64,000 nt of DNA from an uncultured Roseobacter sp. (GTDB taxonomy: Bacteria > Pseudomonadota > Alphaproteobacteria > Rhodobacterales > Rhodobacteraceae). Below are positions 17,115 through 25,211 of the stretch, piece by piece (within the stretch, counting starts at the first letter, position 1; each line of letters opens with the position of its first letter). Both the position numbers and the translations under genes were made by a program. Location: positions 1 through 64,000 of the forward strand of contig NZ_CANLNE010000008.1 of assembly GCF_947492555.1 (NCBI RefSeq). The letters run 5' to 3'. The notes below the pieces were generated by a model, which saw only the letters and a list, made by a program, of their open reading frames with translations, did not search any database and was not told the DNA's origin.

Positions 17115-19058
17115 ATGCCCGTGTCTCATAAGATGGCATACCGCCCGGATATCGATGGCTTGCGTGCCGTCGCGATCCTGCTGGTTTGTATCTTCCACTT
17201 CAGGCTTTTGCCGATTGGCGAGGCCGGTTTCATCGGCGTGGACATCTTTTTCGTGATCTCGGGTTTTCTGATCACCCGTATCATCACCGACGGGCTGTCT
17301 GCGGGCAAATTCCGTCTGGGCACGTTCTACTATCGGCGGGTACGACGCCTGTACCCGGCCATGCTGGTTGTGCTGGTCCTGTATCTGCTTGCCGGGTGGA
17401 TTCTGTTTCTGCCCGCGCTCTTTGAGGAACTGGCCTGGGAGACGCTGTTTTCCTCGATTTACGGCATCAACATCTATTTGTGGCGGTCGGTGAACTATTT
17501 TGGCGTACAGGCCGACAGCAAGCCGCTGCTGCACATGTGGTCACTTGCCGTGGAGGAGCAGTTCTACCTGTTTTACCCGTTGTTCCTGATCGGGCTTTAC
17601 AGGCTGTGCCGCGGCCGGTCCGGGCAGCTTCTGGGTATTGTCGTGGTTTTTATGCTGGGGTCTTTTGCACTGGGTTGGTTTGCTTCCTACTGGAAACCGC
17701 AGGCAGCCTTTTACCTGTTGCCGACCCGGGCATGGGAATTGATGGCAGGGGGCGTGTTGGCCATGGTGGTGCAGCGGGGCCCGCTGCCGAAGGCCTTTGT
17801 GCGTCTGGCCGGTCCGGCAGCTGTCCTGCTGCTGGGGGCGGCCATGGTACTGCACCACGGGCAGATCGCCTTTCCAGGCTGGTTTGCGGCGCTGCCGGTC
17901 CTGTCAGGTGTTCTGTTCATCGTGGCGGGGCAGGACATGCACACACCGCTCAGCCGTCTCTTGTCGAGCCGGCCAATGGTCTTTTTCGGAAATATTTCCT
18001 ACCCGCTTTACCTGGTGCACTGGCCGGTCAAGATCATCCTGCAGGACGGGTTTGCAGAGGATACGCTGATCCTGAGAGCATCGGGGTTCGGCCTGTCGAT
18101 CCTGTTGGCAGCGGTGATCTACGCTTGCGTGGAAACACCGGTGCGTACGGGCCGGTGGCTTCCTGCGCCGCAGCGCTTTCTGGGGCTGACGGCGGGACTG
18201 CAGGCCGGTGTGCTGGCGGTTTGTGCGCTGATCTTCACCACCCAGGGTCTGCCGGCGCGTTTTGACCCGCAGGTCCGTCAGGTGCTCAGCTATACATCTG
18301 ATGCCCCCCGGGAGTTTATCGGATGCGAGTACTCCAGTGGCGGGGTCCGGTTTGATTGCATTGTCGGGGATGCGGATGCGGTTCCCGAGACATTGCTGAT
18401 CGGGGACAGCCATCTTTATGCCCTGTCAGGCGCATTGGATCTTATGCTGCGTCAGCAAGGGGCCTCGGCAGTGCTGTCGTTTGCTTACGGATGCCTGCCC
18501 GTGCGTGACGCAGGCCGTTTTCAATGTCGTGACTTTGTGCGCGATGTCTTTGCCCGGGCTGAAAATACACCGCAGATCAAGACGGTACTGATCGCATCCG
18601 CCTGGACGCGCCCCTATTCTGCGGGTGGCAGCTATTTCTATGACGGTGTCCTGCTGCAGGGAGCCAGCGGTCTGAAGATGTTCGAGACAAAGCTGGCAGA
18701 AACGGTTGTGCGTTTGCAGCAGGCGGGCAAGGCGGTCATTCTGGTCGACCCGATGTACCGCGCCCGGCACCCGGTGCCTCAGGCGCTGGCGCGGGCGGCC
18801 GCCTTTGGCACCCAATGGCCGCTGGATATGCCCCGGGCCGATTACGACGCGCAATTCGCCCATCTCTTTGCCCAGTTCGAGGCTTTGCAGGAGCGTGGTG
18901 TGCGCCGTGTGTCGCTGGTGGATGATCTCTGCCGGTCGGGAACCTGTCCGGCACTCTGGAACGGCAAGCCGGTCTTTACCGATGCCACGCATATGGCGCG
19001 GCACATGCAGGGGTATTTTGCACAGGTGCTGGCAGACAGTCTGGCAGACATGTTCTAG
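17115..19058 (+). CDS. AT3-SGNH acyltransferase, second of a tandem pair
   Basis: Same architecture as the preceding gene. The AT3 domain begins YRPDIDGLRAVAILLVCIFH with GVDIFFVISGFLIT, and the C-terminal SGNH domain has IGDSHLYAL near residue 430 and DATHMARH near residue 622. The two proteins clearly share ancestry but differ throughout the C-terminal domain, so they may acylate different hydroxyls or sugars. This is inferred from the pairing. The length is 647 residues. The ATG at 17115 has a weak GAGG site close before it. Confidence 0.9.
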   Translation: MPVSHKMAYRPDIDGLRAVAILLVCIFHFRLLPIGEAGFIGVDIFFVISGFLITRIITDGLSAGKFRLGTFYYRRVRRLYPAMLVVLVLYLLAGWILFLPALFEELAWETLFSSIYGINIYLWRSVNYFGVQADSKPLLHMWSLAVEEQFYLFYPLFLIGLYRLCRGRSGQLLGIVVVFMLGSFALGWFASYWKPQAAFYLLPTRAWELMAGGVLAMVVQRGPLPKAFVRLAGPAAVLLLGAAMVLHHGQIAFPGWFAALPVLSGVLFIVAGQDMHTPLSRLLSSRPMVFFGNISYPLYLVHWPVKIILQDGFAEDTLILRASGFGLSILLAAVIYACVETPVRTGRWLPAPQRFLGLTAGLQAGVLAVCALIFTTQGLPARFDPQVRQVLSYTSDAPREFIGCEYSSGGVRFDCIVGDADAVPETLLIGDSHLYALSGALDLMLRQQGASAVLSFAYGCLPVRDAGRFQCRDFVRDVFARAENTPQIKTVLIASAWTRPYSAGGSYFYDGVLLQGASGLKMFETKLAETVVRLQQAGKAVILVDPMYRARHPVPQALARAAAFGTQWPLDMPRADYDAQFAHLFAQFEALQERGVRRVSLVDDLCRSGTCPALWNGKPVFTDATHMARHMQGYFAQVLADSLADMF

Positions 19059-19086
19059 GAGGCCCCGCCAGGGGTGCTGCTGCGTC

Positions 19087-20337
19087 TTAGCCGGGCTGTC
19101 TGCGCATCTTGCGCCGCAGCGCGCCAAGCTTCTGCCGGGTGGTTGGAGACAGGCCATTGCGCCAGACGCGGCGCAGGCGTTGTTTCAGCCAGGTTTCCGG
19201 GGCAACGAGGCCTTTCTCAAGCATCTGGTTGTAGACATCGAGATCGGCCGGTTTGTTGTTCATGGCGCTGTCACGGACGGTATTGAAATAGGTCGCCCTG
19301 TCGCGGTGGTAGCGATCGACGTCGAAAACCGCGGAAAATGCATCCAGTGCGTCACACAGATCAAGAGAGACCATGGTGCGGGAGCATTTCCAGCACTTCG
19401 AGCAATTCTTGTAAGGCAGGGTCATCCGGACACGGGCCCCGGTCGCACAGACATCCAGATGCGATATTGCAGGGCCGTAGCCGGCAACGATCCGGGTCTT
19501 GTCCATCCGTGTCAGGCCTGCGCCCGCCGACAGGACTCGCATGTTTTCCGAGGCCAGCAGGGGCAGCAGCATGGGTTCGATATCAGCAATGTCGTAGTGG
19601 CCCTTGTTGACCTGGGGATAAGGAAAGGTCGAGGAATAGAGATAGGTCTGGAAAACATCCCCAAAGAAAGACGCGGCGGCGGTGTTGCGCAAAATATGGG
19701 TCTTTTGAAAGGAGCAGTCCGGCCCGGAATAGAAATCCGCAATATTCGTTGCCAGCGTGAACCATTCCAACCCGTTCTCAATGGCGTAGGTGCGCACGCG
19801 GGCGCAGTAGTCACGGTAGAGCGGTTCGGATTCCGACGTGTCCCCCATGGCGCCCACATCAAACGTGGTCAGGCTGTCGAGGCGCAGCGCGGGGGGTATG
19901 TCGGCGCCTTCGAACATGGCCAGGGTGGTGAAGGAATCCACACCGGCAGAGAAACCTGTTGCAACACGCGTGCCCGGCGTTGGGGTGTCCTGCGGCGTTG
20001 CCGTAATCCGGATCCGTGACAGGTTGGTGTTATAGATGGTCAGAAGGTGCTGAATGTCGTTGTTCAGGTTGTAAAGCAGCAATGGAGAGACAGGCGCATC
20101 GATATGCAGGTCTTCTCCCACGGCCATTGCCGGGATCAGCAGGGAGAGGACGGCCCAGTTCCCATTGGGGTGCCGCTCGGGAAGGGTACGGGCCTCGCCC
20201 GTGAAAACCAATTCATCGGGCAAGCCTTTGCCCGTCACCGTACAGCGAAATTCCCGGCGGACCGCAGGAATGCCGCCAAGGCCTTCGATTTCCTGATCAC
20301 CAGTCTGATTGAATTCAAATTGTGTTGCGGTGATCAT
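19087..20337 (-). CDS. PP-loop (HUP/AANH superfamily) ATPase-like protein, function unknown
   Basis: A 416-residue soluble protein. Residues 128-136 read GFSAGVDSF, a variant of the SGG(x)DS PP-loop that binds ATP in N-type ATP pyrophosphatases. Near residues 311-320 there is NCSKCWKCSR, a CxxCxxC cluster resembling the zinc site of QueC-like enzymes. Between them are HILRNTAAASFFGDVF and LSAGAGLTRMDK, the latter a second glycine-rich strand. These features suggest an enzyme that adenylates a carbonyl and replaces it with nitrogen or sulfur, for example on an EPS sugar. WbpG-type LPS amidotransferases work that way but differ in sequence. The gene converges with the acyltransferase pair and lies just downstream of an exosortase-substrate gene. 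Confidence 0.6.
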   Translation of the reverse strand: MITATQFEFNQTGDQEIEGLGGIPAVRREFRCTVTGKGLPDELVFTGEARTLPERHPNGNWAVLSLLIPAMAVGEDLHIDAPVSPLLLYNLNNDIQHLLTIYNTNLSRIRITATPQDTPTPGTRVATGFSAGVDSFTTLAMFEGADIPPALRLDSLTTFDVGAMGDTSESEPLYRDYCARVRTYAIENGLEWFTLATNIADFYSGPDCSFQKTHILRNTAAASFFGDVFQTYLYSSTFPYPQVNKGHYDIADIEPMLLPLLASENMRVLSAGAGLTRMDKTRIVAGYGPAISHLDVCATGARVRMTLPYKNCSKCWKCSRTMVSLDLCDALDAFSAVFDVDRYHRDRATYFNTVRDSAMNNKPADLDVYNQMLEKGLVAPETWLKQRLRRVWRNGLSPTTRQKLGALRRKMRRQPG

Positions 20338-20435
20338 CGCTGAGCATTTCCCGGATGGCAGATCTGTGCCTTTATATCCGCAGCGGGCAGCGCCTCAAGG
20401 CCAAAGGCCGTGTGTCCTCCCGGCAGGGGCGGATC

Positions 20436-21143
20436 TCAGGCGCGGAATATCCCGCGCCTCCGCCGACGATACCAGAGCCATGGCACCAGAGCCGAGCCAT
20501 AAAGGATCACGCCCGGGGGCAGGGGGTTGGGATAGATGGGGATGTCGGGGTTGGTGATCCGCACGTTGGCCAGATCGAAGCGTGCCCCGGGACCAAACCG
20601 CTGAAAGTGAAGATTGCCCGATATGCCATCGCTGAAGTCCTCGCCGAAGATATCTCCGTCGTCAAAAAACGTCAGCGTGCCGTTCCCATCCTCCAAAAGA
20701 CCGAGAGACCATTCCCATGGCCCTCCCAATGCCCCGCGAAAGCTCAGATCCACCGGGTCAAGGGCGACGCTGTGCAGGCGTGGGCCAAACCCATAGATGA
20801 ATTCACCCGGAACCGGCCCGCACAAAATGCCCGACAGGCAGCTGAGCCTGCCGGTGTCGGTGCCCACATCCGCCGAGAAGCCCAGGCGCACGGTACCGGT
20901 CTGTCCGGCGAGGCTACCCAGAATGTGGTGGTGCTGGATGGCAAGTGCGTGTTCTGCGGGGGTCGGCTCGGAAACCCTAGGGGTGCCGTCCATGGTTGAG
21001 ACGTCTACCGACGTGAAATGTATGTCGCTGCCGGTGATATCGAAGTCATAGTAGAGCGTTTTCGCAGACGCGGCGGTAATTGCCATGCTCTGGACGACAA
21101 AGAGGGACAGACAGAGCTGTCGGATGCGGGTGTAAAAGGACAT
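20436..21143 (-). CDS. Exosortase substrate candidate with a variant (NPLPP) C-terminal sorting signal
   Basis: Secreted protein of 235 residues. The N-terminus MSFYTRIRQLCLSLFVVQS ... ASA is a signal peptide. The C-terminus has the three-part layout of PEP-CTERM proteins: NPLPPGVILYGSA, a hydrophobic helix, then RRRRRGIFRA. The motif differs from canonical VPLPA but keeps P-L-P, Gly and Arg positions. The mature part is beta-rich with no recognised domain. The ATG at 21143 is preferred because the signal peptide begins there; a GTG at 21173 is in frame. A perfect CtrA-like box lies 50 bases upstream. It is probably processed by the XrtD enzyme at 12.2 kb. Confidence 0.68.
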   Translation of the reverse strand: MSFYTRIRQLCLSLFVVQSMAITAASAKTLYYDFDITGSDIHFTSVDVSTMDGTPRVSEPTPAEHALAIQHHHILGSLAGQTGTVRLGFSADVGTDTGRLSCLSGILCGPVPGEFIYGFGPRLHSVALDPVDLSFRGALGGPWEWSLGLLEDGNGTLTFFDDGDIFGEDFSDGISGNLHFQRFGPGARFDLANVRITNPDIPIYPNPLPPGVILYGSALVPWLWYRRRRRGIFRA

Positions 21144-21192
21144 TTTAAACAGGCTTTCAAAAAGACAAATCACAACAAATTACGGCGTCATG

Positions 21193-21208
21193 TTAACTCT
21201 TTTTTAAC
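21193..21208 (-). promoter_or_regulatory. Candidate CtrA-binding box upstream of the NPLPP sorted protein
   Basis: TTAA-CTCTTTT-TTAAC is an exact TTAA-N7-TTAAC match. The flanking G makes it valid on both strands (GTTAA ... TTAAC). It is about 50 bases before the ATG at 21143, a usual distance for an activator or promoter-overlapping site. A similar sequence with the same trailing GAACCC stands upstream of the other sorted-protein gene at 61.3 kb. Confidence 0.6.
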
Positions 21209-21333
21209 TGAACCCAAAGCTGACAAGCGTGTTTTCGGAGGGCCTGACGGCGCTTTATGCCTCTGCGTACACCCTGGCCGGGAAGGGATAAATTTTTTGC
21301 CCGGATAGGGTGAAATTCTGCGGGCAGGTGATG

Positions 21334-22365
21334 TCAGACGGCAGCCCCGAGCTGCGCGTCCAGTGCCTCCAGACGTGCCGCGATGCGGGACATCTCCCCG
21401 GTCAGTTTCGGGGCATCGATGCCAAGCTGATCCACAAGCGCCTTCAGACGCCAGCGCCAGTCGAGCCGGGCCAGAGCCATGCGGTGATTGAGCAGCGGAA
21501 TCCGGTCTGTCCAGTTGGCCCGTGCCTGGACCAGCCTTTGAACATTGGCAGTAAGATCTATGGTGTCGAAGGTCAGGAGCGCTTCGGGCCACAGCAGATC
21601 GACCGATCGATCCTGATCCGGCGGGATGCCGGCCACTACGGCCCCGGCGGCCAGGGCATCAGTCCAGCGGGCGGTAATGTAGTCCTGGGTCGGATGCGTA
21701 TAGTGGGCAGGTGCGGCCAGGTTCGAATGCGCAATGACATAGCGTACCTGACCGATACAGCGCATCAGGGCTGCGTGATTTTCGAGCGGATTGTCAAAAA
21801 TCGGGGGGCGGCCGGAAAAGCTGAGCCCGTGATCAGCACAGACCCTGGCCGAGCGGTCGTCATCGTCCCAGGCCGGGGGCTGGCGGCCCAGGCGCAGCAC
21901 ATCGACAGTCCGGTCCGTGGCGGCCGACCCCAGCCCGAGTGCATCGGTTCCCCAGTTCAGCACGATAACCGGCTTGCCGGATATGCGGCGGTAAATCTCT
22001 TCATCATTGGGACGGGTGACGGCCAGAAGATCGTAAGGCCCCATCCGCCAGCCAGCGGGGATATCTTCGTGACGGAACCCGTCAATCACCCAGGCGATCA
22101 TGAAGCCGTAGTGGCGCATCAACTCCGGCGGCAGGAGGCTGGCATGCAGGTCATGCGGACCACGTGCAATGACAAGCAGACCCTTGTCGTCATTTCCTTT
22201 GGGTCGACGCATCAGGGACGTGAGTTTTTCCAGGGCGCTTGGCTGATGCGCGAGGATGCTGCGGGCCTCGCCGCCCATCAGATCGGCGGCCAGCGCGGCG
22301 AGCCGGTCTATCGGATACCAGCCAGTGGTCGTCACGCCGATGTGGATCACGTCTATCTTTGTCAT
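21334..22365 (-). CDS. GT-B-like glycosyltransferase family protein
   Basis: Soluble protein of about 343 residues. The best landmark is THPTQDYITARWTDALAAGAVVAGIPP in the C-terminal half, the acidic/glycine region that GT-B transferases use to hold the nucleotide sugar. The N-terminal half (KIDVIHIGVTTTGWYPIDRLAAL ...) has a Rossmann-like alternation. It is a diverged member, so the donor is not predictable. The ATG at 22365 is preferred, giving MTKIDVIHIG; an in-frame start at 22419 adds 18 residues without support. It is divergent to the second pyruvyl transferase. Confidence 0.62.
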   Translation of the reverse strand: MTKIDVIHIGVTTTGWYPIDRLAALAADLMGGEARSILAHQPSALEKLTSLMRRPKGNDDKGLLVIARGPHDLHASLLPPELMRHYGFMIAWVIDGFRHEDIPAGWRMGPYDLLAVTRPNDEEIYRRISGKPVIVLNWGTDALGLGSAATDRTVDVLRLGRQPPAWDDDDRSARVCADHGLSFSGRPPIFDNPLENHAALMRCIGQVRYVIAHSNLAAPAHYTHPTQDYITARWTDALAAGAVVAGIPPDQDRSVDLLWPEALLTFDTIDLTANVQRLVQARANWTDRIPLLNHRMALARLDWRWRLKALVDQLGIDAPKLTGEMSRIAARLEALDAQLGAAV

Positions 22366-22507
22366 ATGCGCGGCCTGTGTGTTTTGCGTCTTATGGCACA
22401 AGAAAAAGATAATATGCATTTAATAAACAGGGGCAGTTGGCTAATGTGCGCCAAAGCGTCCAGGACCGCCCCTGGCGGCATATGAACCTGTCCAAAGGGT
22501 GAGCGTA

Positions 22508-23380
22508 ATGAGTGCAAGGCTGGTCCATTACAAAGCGGATTCCGGAAATGTGGGAGACGACTTCAGCGCGTGGATGTTTTCTCGCCTGCTGTCGCAGCCG
22601 CTGGATGACACGTCCGGGACAATCCTGTTCGGTGTCGGGTCCATTCTGGATCAACGGTTCGTGCCTGACGTGCCGGACAGTGCTCTGAAATGCTGTGTGT
22701 TTGGCAGCGGGGCCCGCGGTCCGAACAAGGTTCCTGACATATCACGGGGCGATTGGCATATCTATTGTGTCCGTGGCCCGCTGACGGCACGTGCCCTGGG
22801 CGTGTCCTGTGACCTGGCGGTTTGTGATCCCGGCATTCTGGCCCCGGTACTTTACCCGGCTGAAAAAACGTCCCGGGGTCCGATCGGGATCGTGCCCTAT
22901 TTTACGGCGTCGCATGCACTTTGGTCCCAGGTCGCGGAGAAGACGGGATGCAAAATCGTTTCACCGCATCTGGGGGTGGAAGACTTCATTCATGCGCTTC
23001 TGGGCTGCGAAAAGGTCTTTTGTGAAAGCATGCATGGTGCGATTTTTGCGGATGCCTATGGCATTCCCTGGTGCCCCTTGTCGGCGACGGGGGCCGCAGG
23101 CGAAGGCAGGACCCATGCCTATAAGTGGACGGATTGGACTGCGTCGGTGGGGCTTGGATTTGACAGTATCAAGTTGCCGAACATGGCCTCGGGCGGGCGC
23201 CCCGGTCTGCAGCAGTCGCTACGGGAAAAGGCCAAGGTCACATTTGTGGCGCGCCGGTTGAAGCAGGCCGCGAATGCAGATGTCTTTCAGGTGTCTGATC
23301 GGGCGCTGTTGGCCGCGCATCAGTCGCGGCTGCAAACGCTGGCCACACAGATGCAGGACGATCTGGCCCGGGATCCCTGA
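22508..23380 (+). CDS. Polysaccharide pyruvyl transferase family protein (ExoV-like)
   Basis: Second predicted ketal-pyruvate transferase of the locus. Motifs in order: KADSGNVGDDFSAWMF at the N-terminus, FGVGS and VFGSGARG, YCVRGPLTARALG, and CESMHGAIFADAYGIPW, whose histidine is the conserved catalytic-region residue. The length of 290 residues is near that of rhizobial ExoV. The ATG at 22508 follows an AAAGGGTGAG site; a GTG at 22499 lies within it. It is only distantly similar to the 8.8-kb protein, so the two likely act on different sugars (inference). Confidence 0.85.
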   Translation: MSARLVHYKADSGNVGDDFSAWMFSRLLSQPLDDTSGTILFGVGSILDQRFVPDVPDSALKCCVFGSGARGPNKVPDISRGDWHIYCVRGPLTARALGVSCDLAVCDPGILAPVLYPAEKTSRGPIGIVPYFTASHALWSQVAEKTGCKIVSPHLGVEDFIHALLGCEKVFCESMHGAIFADAYGIPWCPLSATGAAGEGRTHAYKWTDWTASVGLGFDSIKLPNMASGGRPGLQQSLREKAKVTFVARRLKQAANADVFQVSDRALLAAHQSRLQTLATQMQDDLARDP

Positions 23381-23399
23381 GCCAGGACGGTCGACGGCG

Positions 23400-24368
23400 T
23401 CAGCGCTTGTATTCGATGATCCTGCTTTGACGGCGACCCAAGCGCCGCCAGAGATAGGTCAGCACGCCCTGCGCCTCGGGGAGTTTGCCCAGGGTGAGAA
23501 AGATCGCCTGCGGCCAGTCCATACCGCGCAGGCGCAACCGCAGCACCTGCAGCGGCCAGACCAGCAACGTCCCCAGAAGCCACGGCGATATGATCAGGCC
23601 GGCCAGATGCAACAGGGGCATGCCGATCCCCCAGAGCACGGTGCGCAGCAGTTCGGCACGTTTGTGATGATCAGGGGCGCTGCCATGCATGGCGACGCCT
23701 TCGGCGTAGGTATAGCCCGCGCGCCGCGCCCGCTGCCACCACTGGCTGAACCGCGTGATATTGGCGTCATGCAGGGTCATCTCCGCGTCCAGTCGCCAGA
23801 TCTGCCACCCGGCGTGGCGCAACCGCAGACACATCTCCGGTTCCTCTCCGGCAATCAGATCGGGGTTGTAGCCCTCCACCGCGCGCAATGCCTGCGTCCG
23901 CATGAGCGCATCGCCGCCACAGGCCAGCGCCCTGCCAACGGGCGTGTCCCATTCGGCATCGATCATCCGGTTGTAAATCGTGGCCTCGGGAAAGCGTTCG
24001 CGTCGTCGGCCGCAGGCCACGGCGGCCTCCGGATGTGCTTCCAGAAATGAAAAAGCCGTCTCGATCCAGCCCGGTTGCAGGGCGCAGTCCCCGTCCAGAA
24101 ACTGGATATAGCGCGGAGGGGTCTCCGATTTGACCGCAAGGGCCAGCCCGGTATTGCGCGCCCGGGCCGCGGTGAAGGGTTTCGACATGTCAAGCTCAAC
24201 GACCTGCGCGCCGCGGGCCCGCGCCGCTGCCTGGCTGCCGTCGGTCGAGCCGCTGTCCACATAGATGACCTGGTCCGCCTGTCCCGCCAGCGCATCCAGG
24301 CAGTCGATCAGGCGGCTCCCCTCATTGCGCCCGATAACCACCGCATGGATGTGGACATCCCGGCTCAT
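23400..24368 (-). CDS. GT2-family glycosyltransferase with C-terminal membrane segment
   Basis: GT-A transferase. HAVVIGRNEGSRL and VIYVDSGSTDGSQAAA form the nucleotide-binding region and QFLDGDCAL is the DXD motif; GEEPEMCLRLRHAGW is the conserved acidic/QXXRW-like region of cellulose-synthase-related GT2 enzymes. Two hydrophobic helices near IGMPLLHLAGLIISPWLLGTLLVWPL suggest membrane attachment. The ATG at 24368 overlaps the sulfotransferase stop (ATGA), so translation is probably coupled. It is the last gene of the leftward wzy-GT2-sulfotransferase-GT2 operon. Confidence 0.85.
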   Translation of the reverse strand: MSRDVHIHAVVIGRNEGSRLIDCLDALAGQADQVIYVDSGSTDGSQAAARARGAQVVELDMSKPFTAARARNTGLALAVKSETPPRYIQFLDGDCALQPGWIETAFSFLEAHPEAAVACGRRRERFPEATIYNRMIDAEWDTPVGRALACGGDALMRTQALRAVEGYNPDLIAGEEPEMCLRLRHAGWQIWRLDAEMTLHDANITRFSQWWQRARRAGYTYAEGVAMHGSAPDHHKRAELLRTVLWGIGMPLLHLAGLIISPWLLGTLLVWPLQVLRLRLRGMDWPQAIFLTLGKLPEAQGVLTYLWRRLGRRQSRIIEYKR

Positions 24369-25210
24369 TGTGGCGCAAAGGGGTAGCACAGGTCGAGCGC
24401 GGGGTGGTCGGGGAATATCGCCGCCAGTCTGTCGCGGTCTTCCACGAAGCGGGTTTCAATGCGATTCTGCAGGTCCTTGGGGATTTCCGGCCGGGTGGTC
24501 ATGGTGCGTTTGGCCCGGATCCAGGCGCGCAGGGATTTGGGCACCAGCCTGCGCCGCAGGGCCGCTGCTACGGGGTGATCGATCAGCAGCCCCTGCAGGG
24601 GCAGCCGGCGCATTCGTTCTGCCGAGATATTCTGGGCGGGCAGGTCATGCACCCAGGCGGCCGTGTCGGGCAGACCCAGAAAGGCTGCGATCCGGGTGAA
24701 TTCAGCGTCTGGATCCGCCTTGATCTGTTCCAGGCTGGTGAGATGAATATGCGCTGCCCCATAGGCCTCCACGAAGGGTGCGATTTGCATGCCGTAGCAT
24801 CCGTAGGAGGTGATTTCCTCGCTGCTTTCGAAGGCCTGGACCGGATCGGATGACATGCGCCCTTCTGACCATTCGTGAATGTAGTGAGACACGGCACGGG
24901 TTATGGGGTTGCGGATCATGTAGACCAGCCTGGGCGCTGCGAGCAGGGCCGTCATGCGGGCCACGGTGTCAGGATAGGTGGGCAGCTTGGTATAATGCGT
25001 ACTGGCTTCGCCTTTCAGATCACCGGGGGCGGCTTCGGCATAGAGGGCGGCATACCAATCAGTTCCCCGTGCATAGATATCATCGTCGGAAAAGAAGTTA
25101 GGTTCCTTGGGCGTTGTCATGAACACCCCGTCCTGAAGCCCAAGCTGCGTGGCCAGCGTGGATGTCCCGCATTTCATGGCACCAATGAGCAGGAAATCCG
25201 GCTGCGCCAT
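24365..25210 (-). CDS. PAPS-dependent sulfotransferase
   Basis: Transfers sulfate from PAPS to a carbohydrate. The 5'-phosphosulfate loop IGAMKCGTSTLATQL is at residues 9-23 and the 3'-phosphate motif RNPITRAVSHYIHEW follows near residue 110, both typical of the sulfotransferase_1/heparan-sulfate type. The frame is open further upstream, but the ATG at 25210 has AGGAG six bases before it, and the GT2 gene ends 2 bases away. PAPS-making enzymes are not encoded in this window. A second, unrelated-looking sulfotransferase is at 34.7 kb. Confidence 0.85.
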   Translation of the reverse strand: MAQPDFLLIGAMKCGTSTLATQLGLQDGVFMTTPKEPNFFSDDDIYARGTDWYAALYAEAAPGDLKGEASTHYTKLPTYPDTVARMTALLAAPRLVYMIRNPITRAVSHYIHEWSEGRMSSDPVQAFESSEEITSYGCYGMQIAPFVEAYGAAHIHLTSLEQIKADPDAEFTRIAAFLGLPDTAAWVHDLPAQNISAERMRRLPLQGLLIDHPVAAALRRRLVPKSLRAWIRAKRTMTTRPEIPKDLQNRIETRFVEDRDRLAAIFPDHPALDLCYPFAPQ

Positions 25211-25211
25211 G

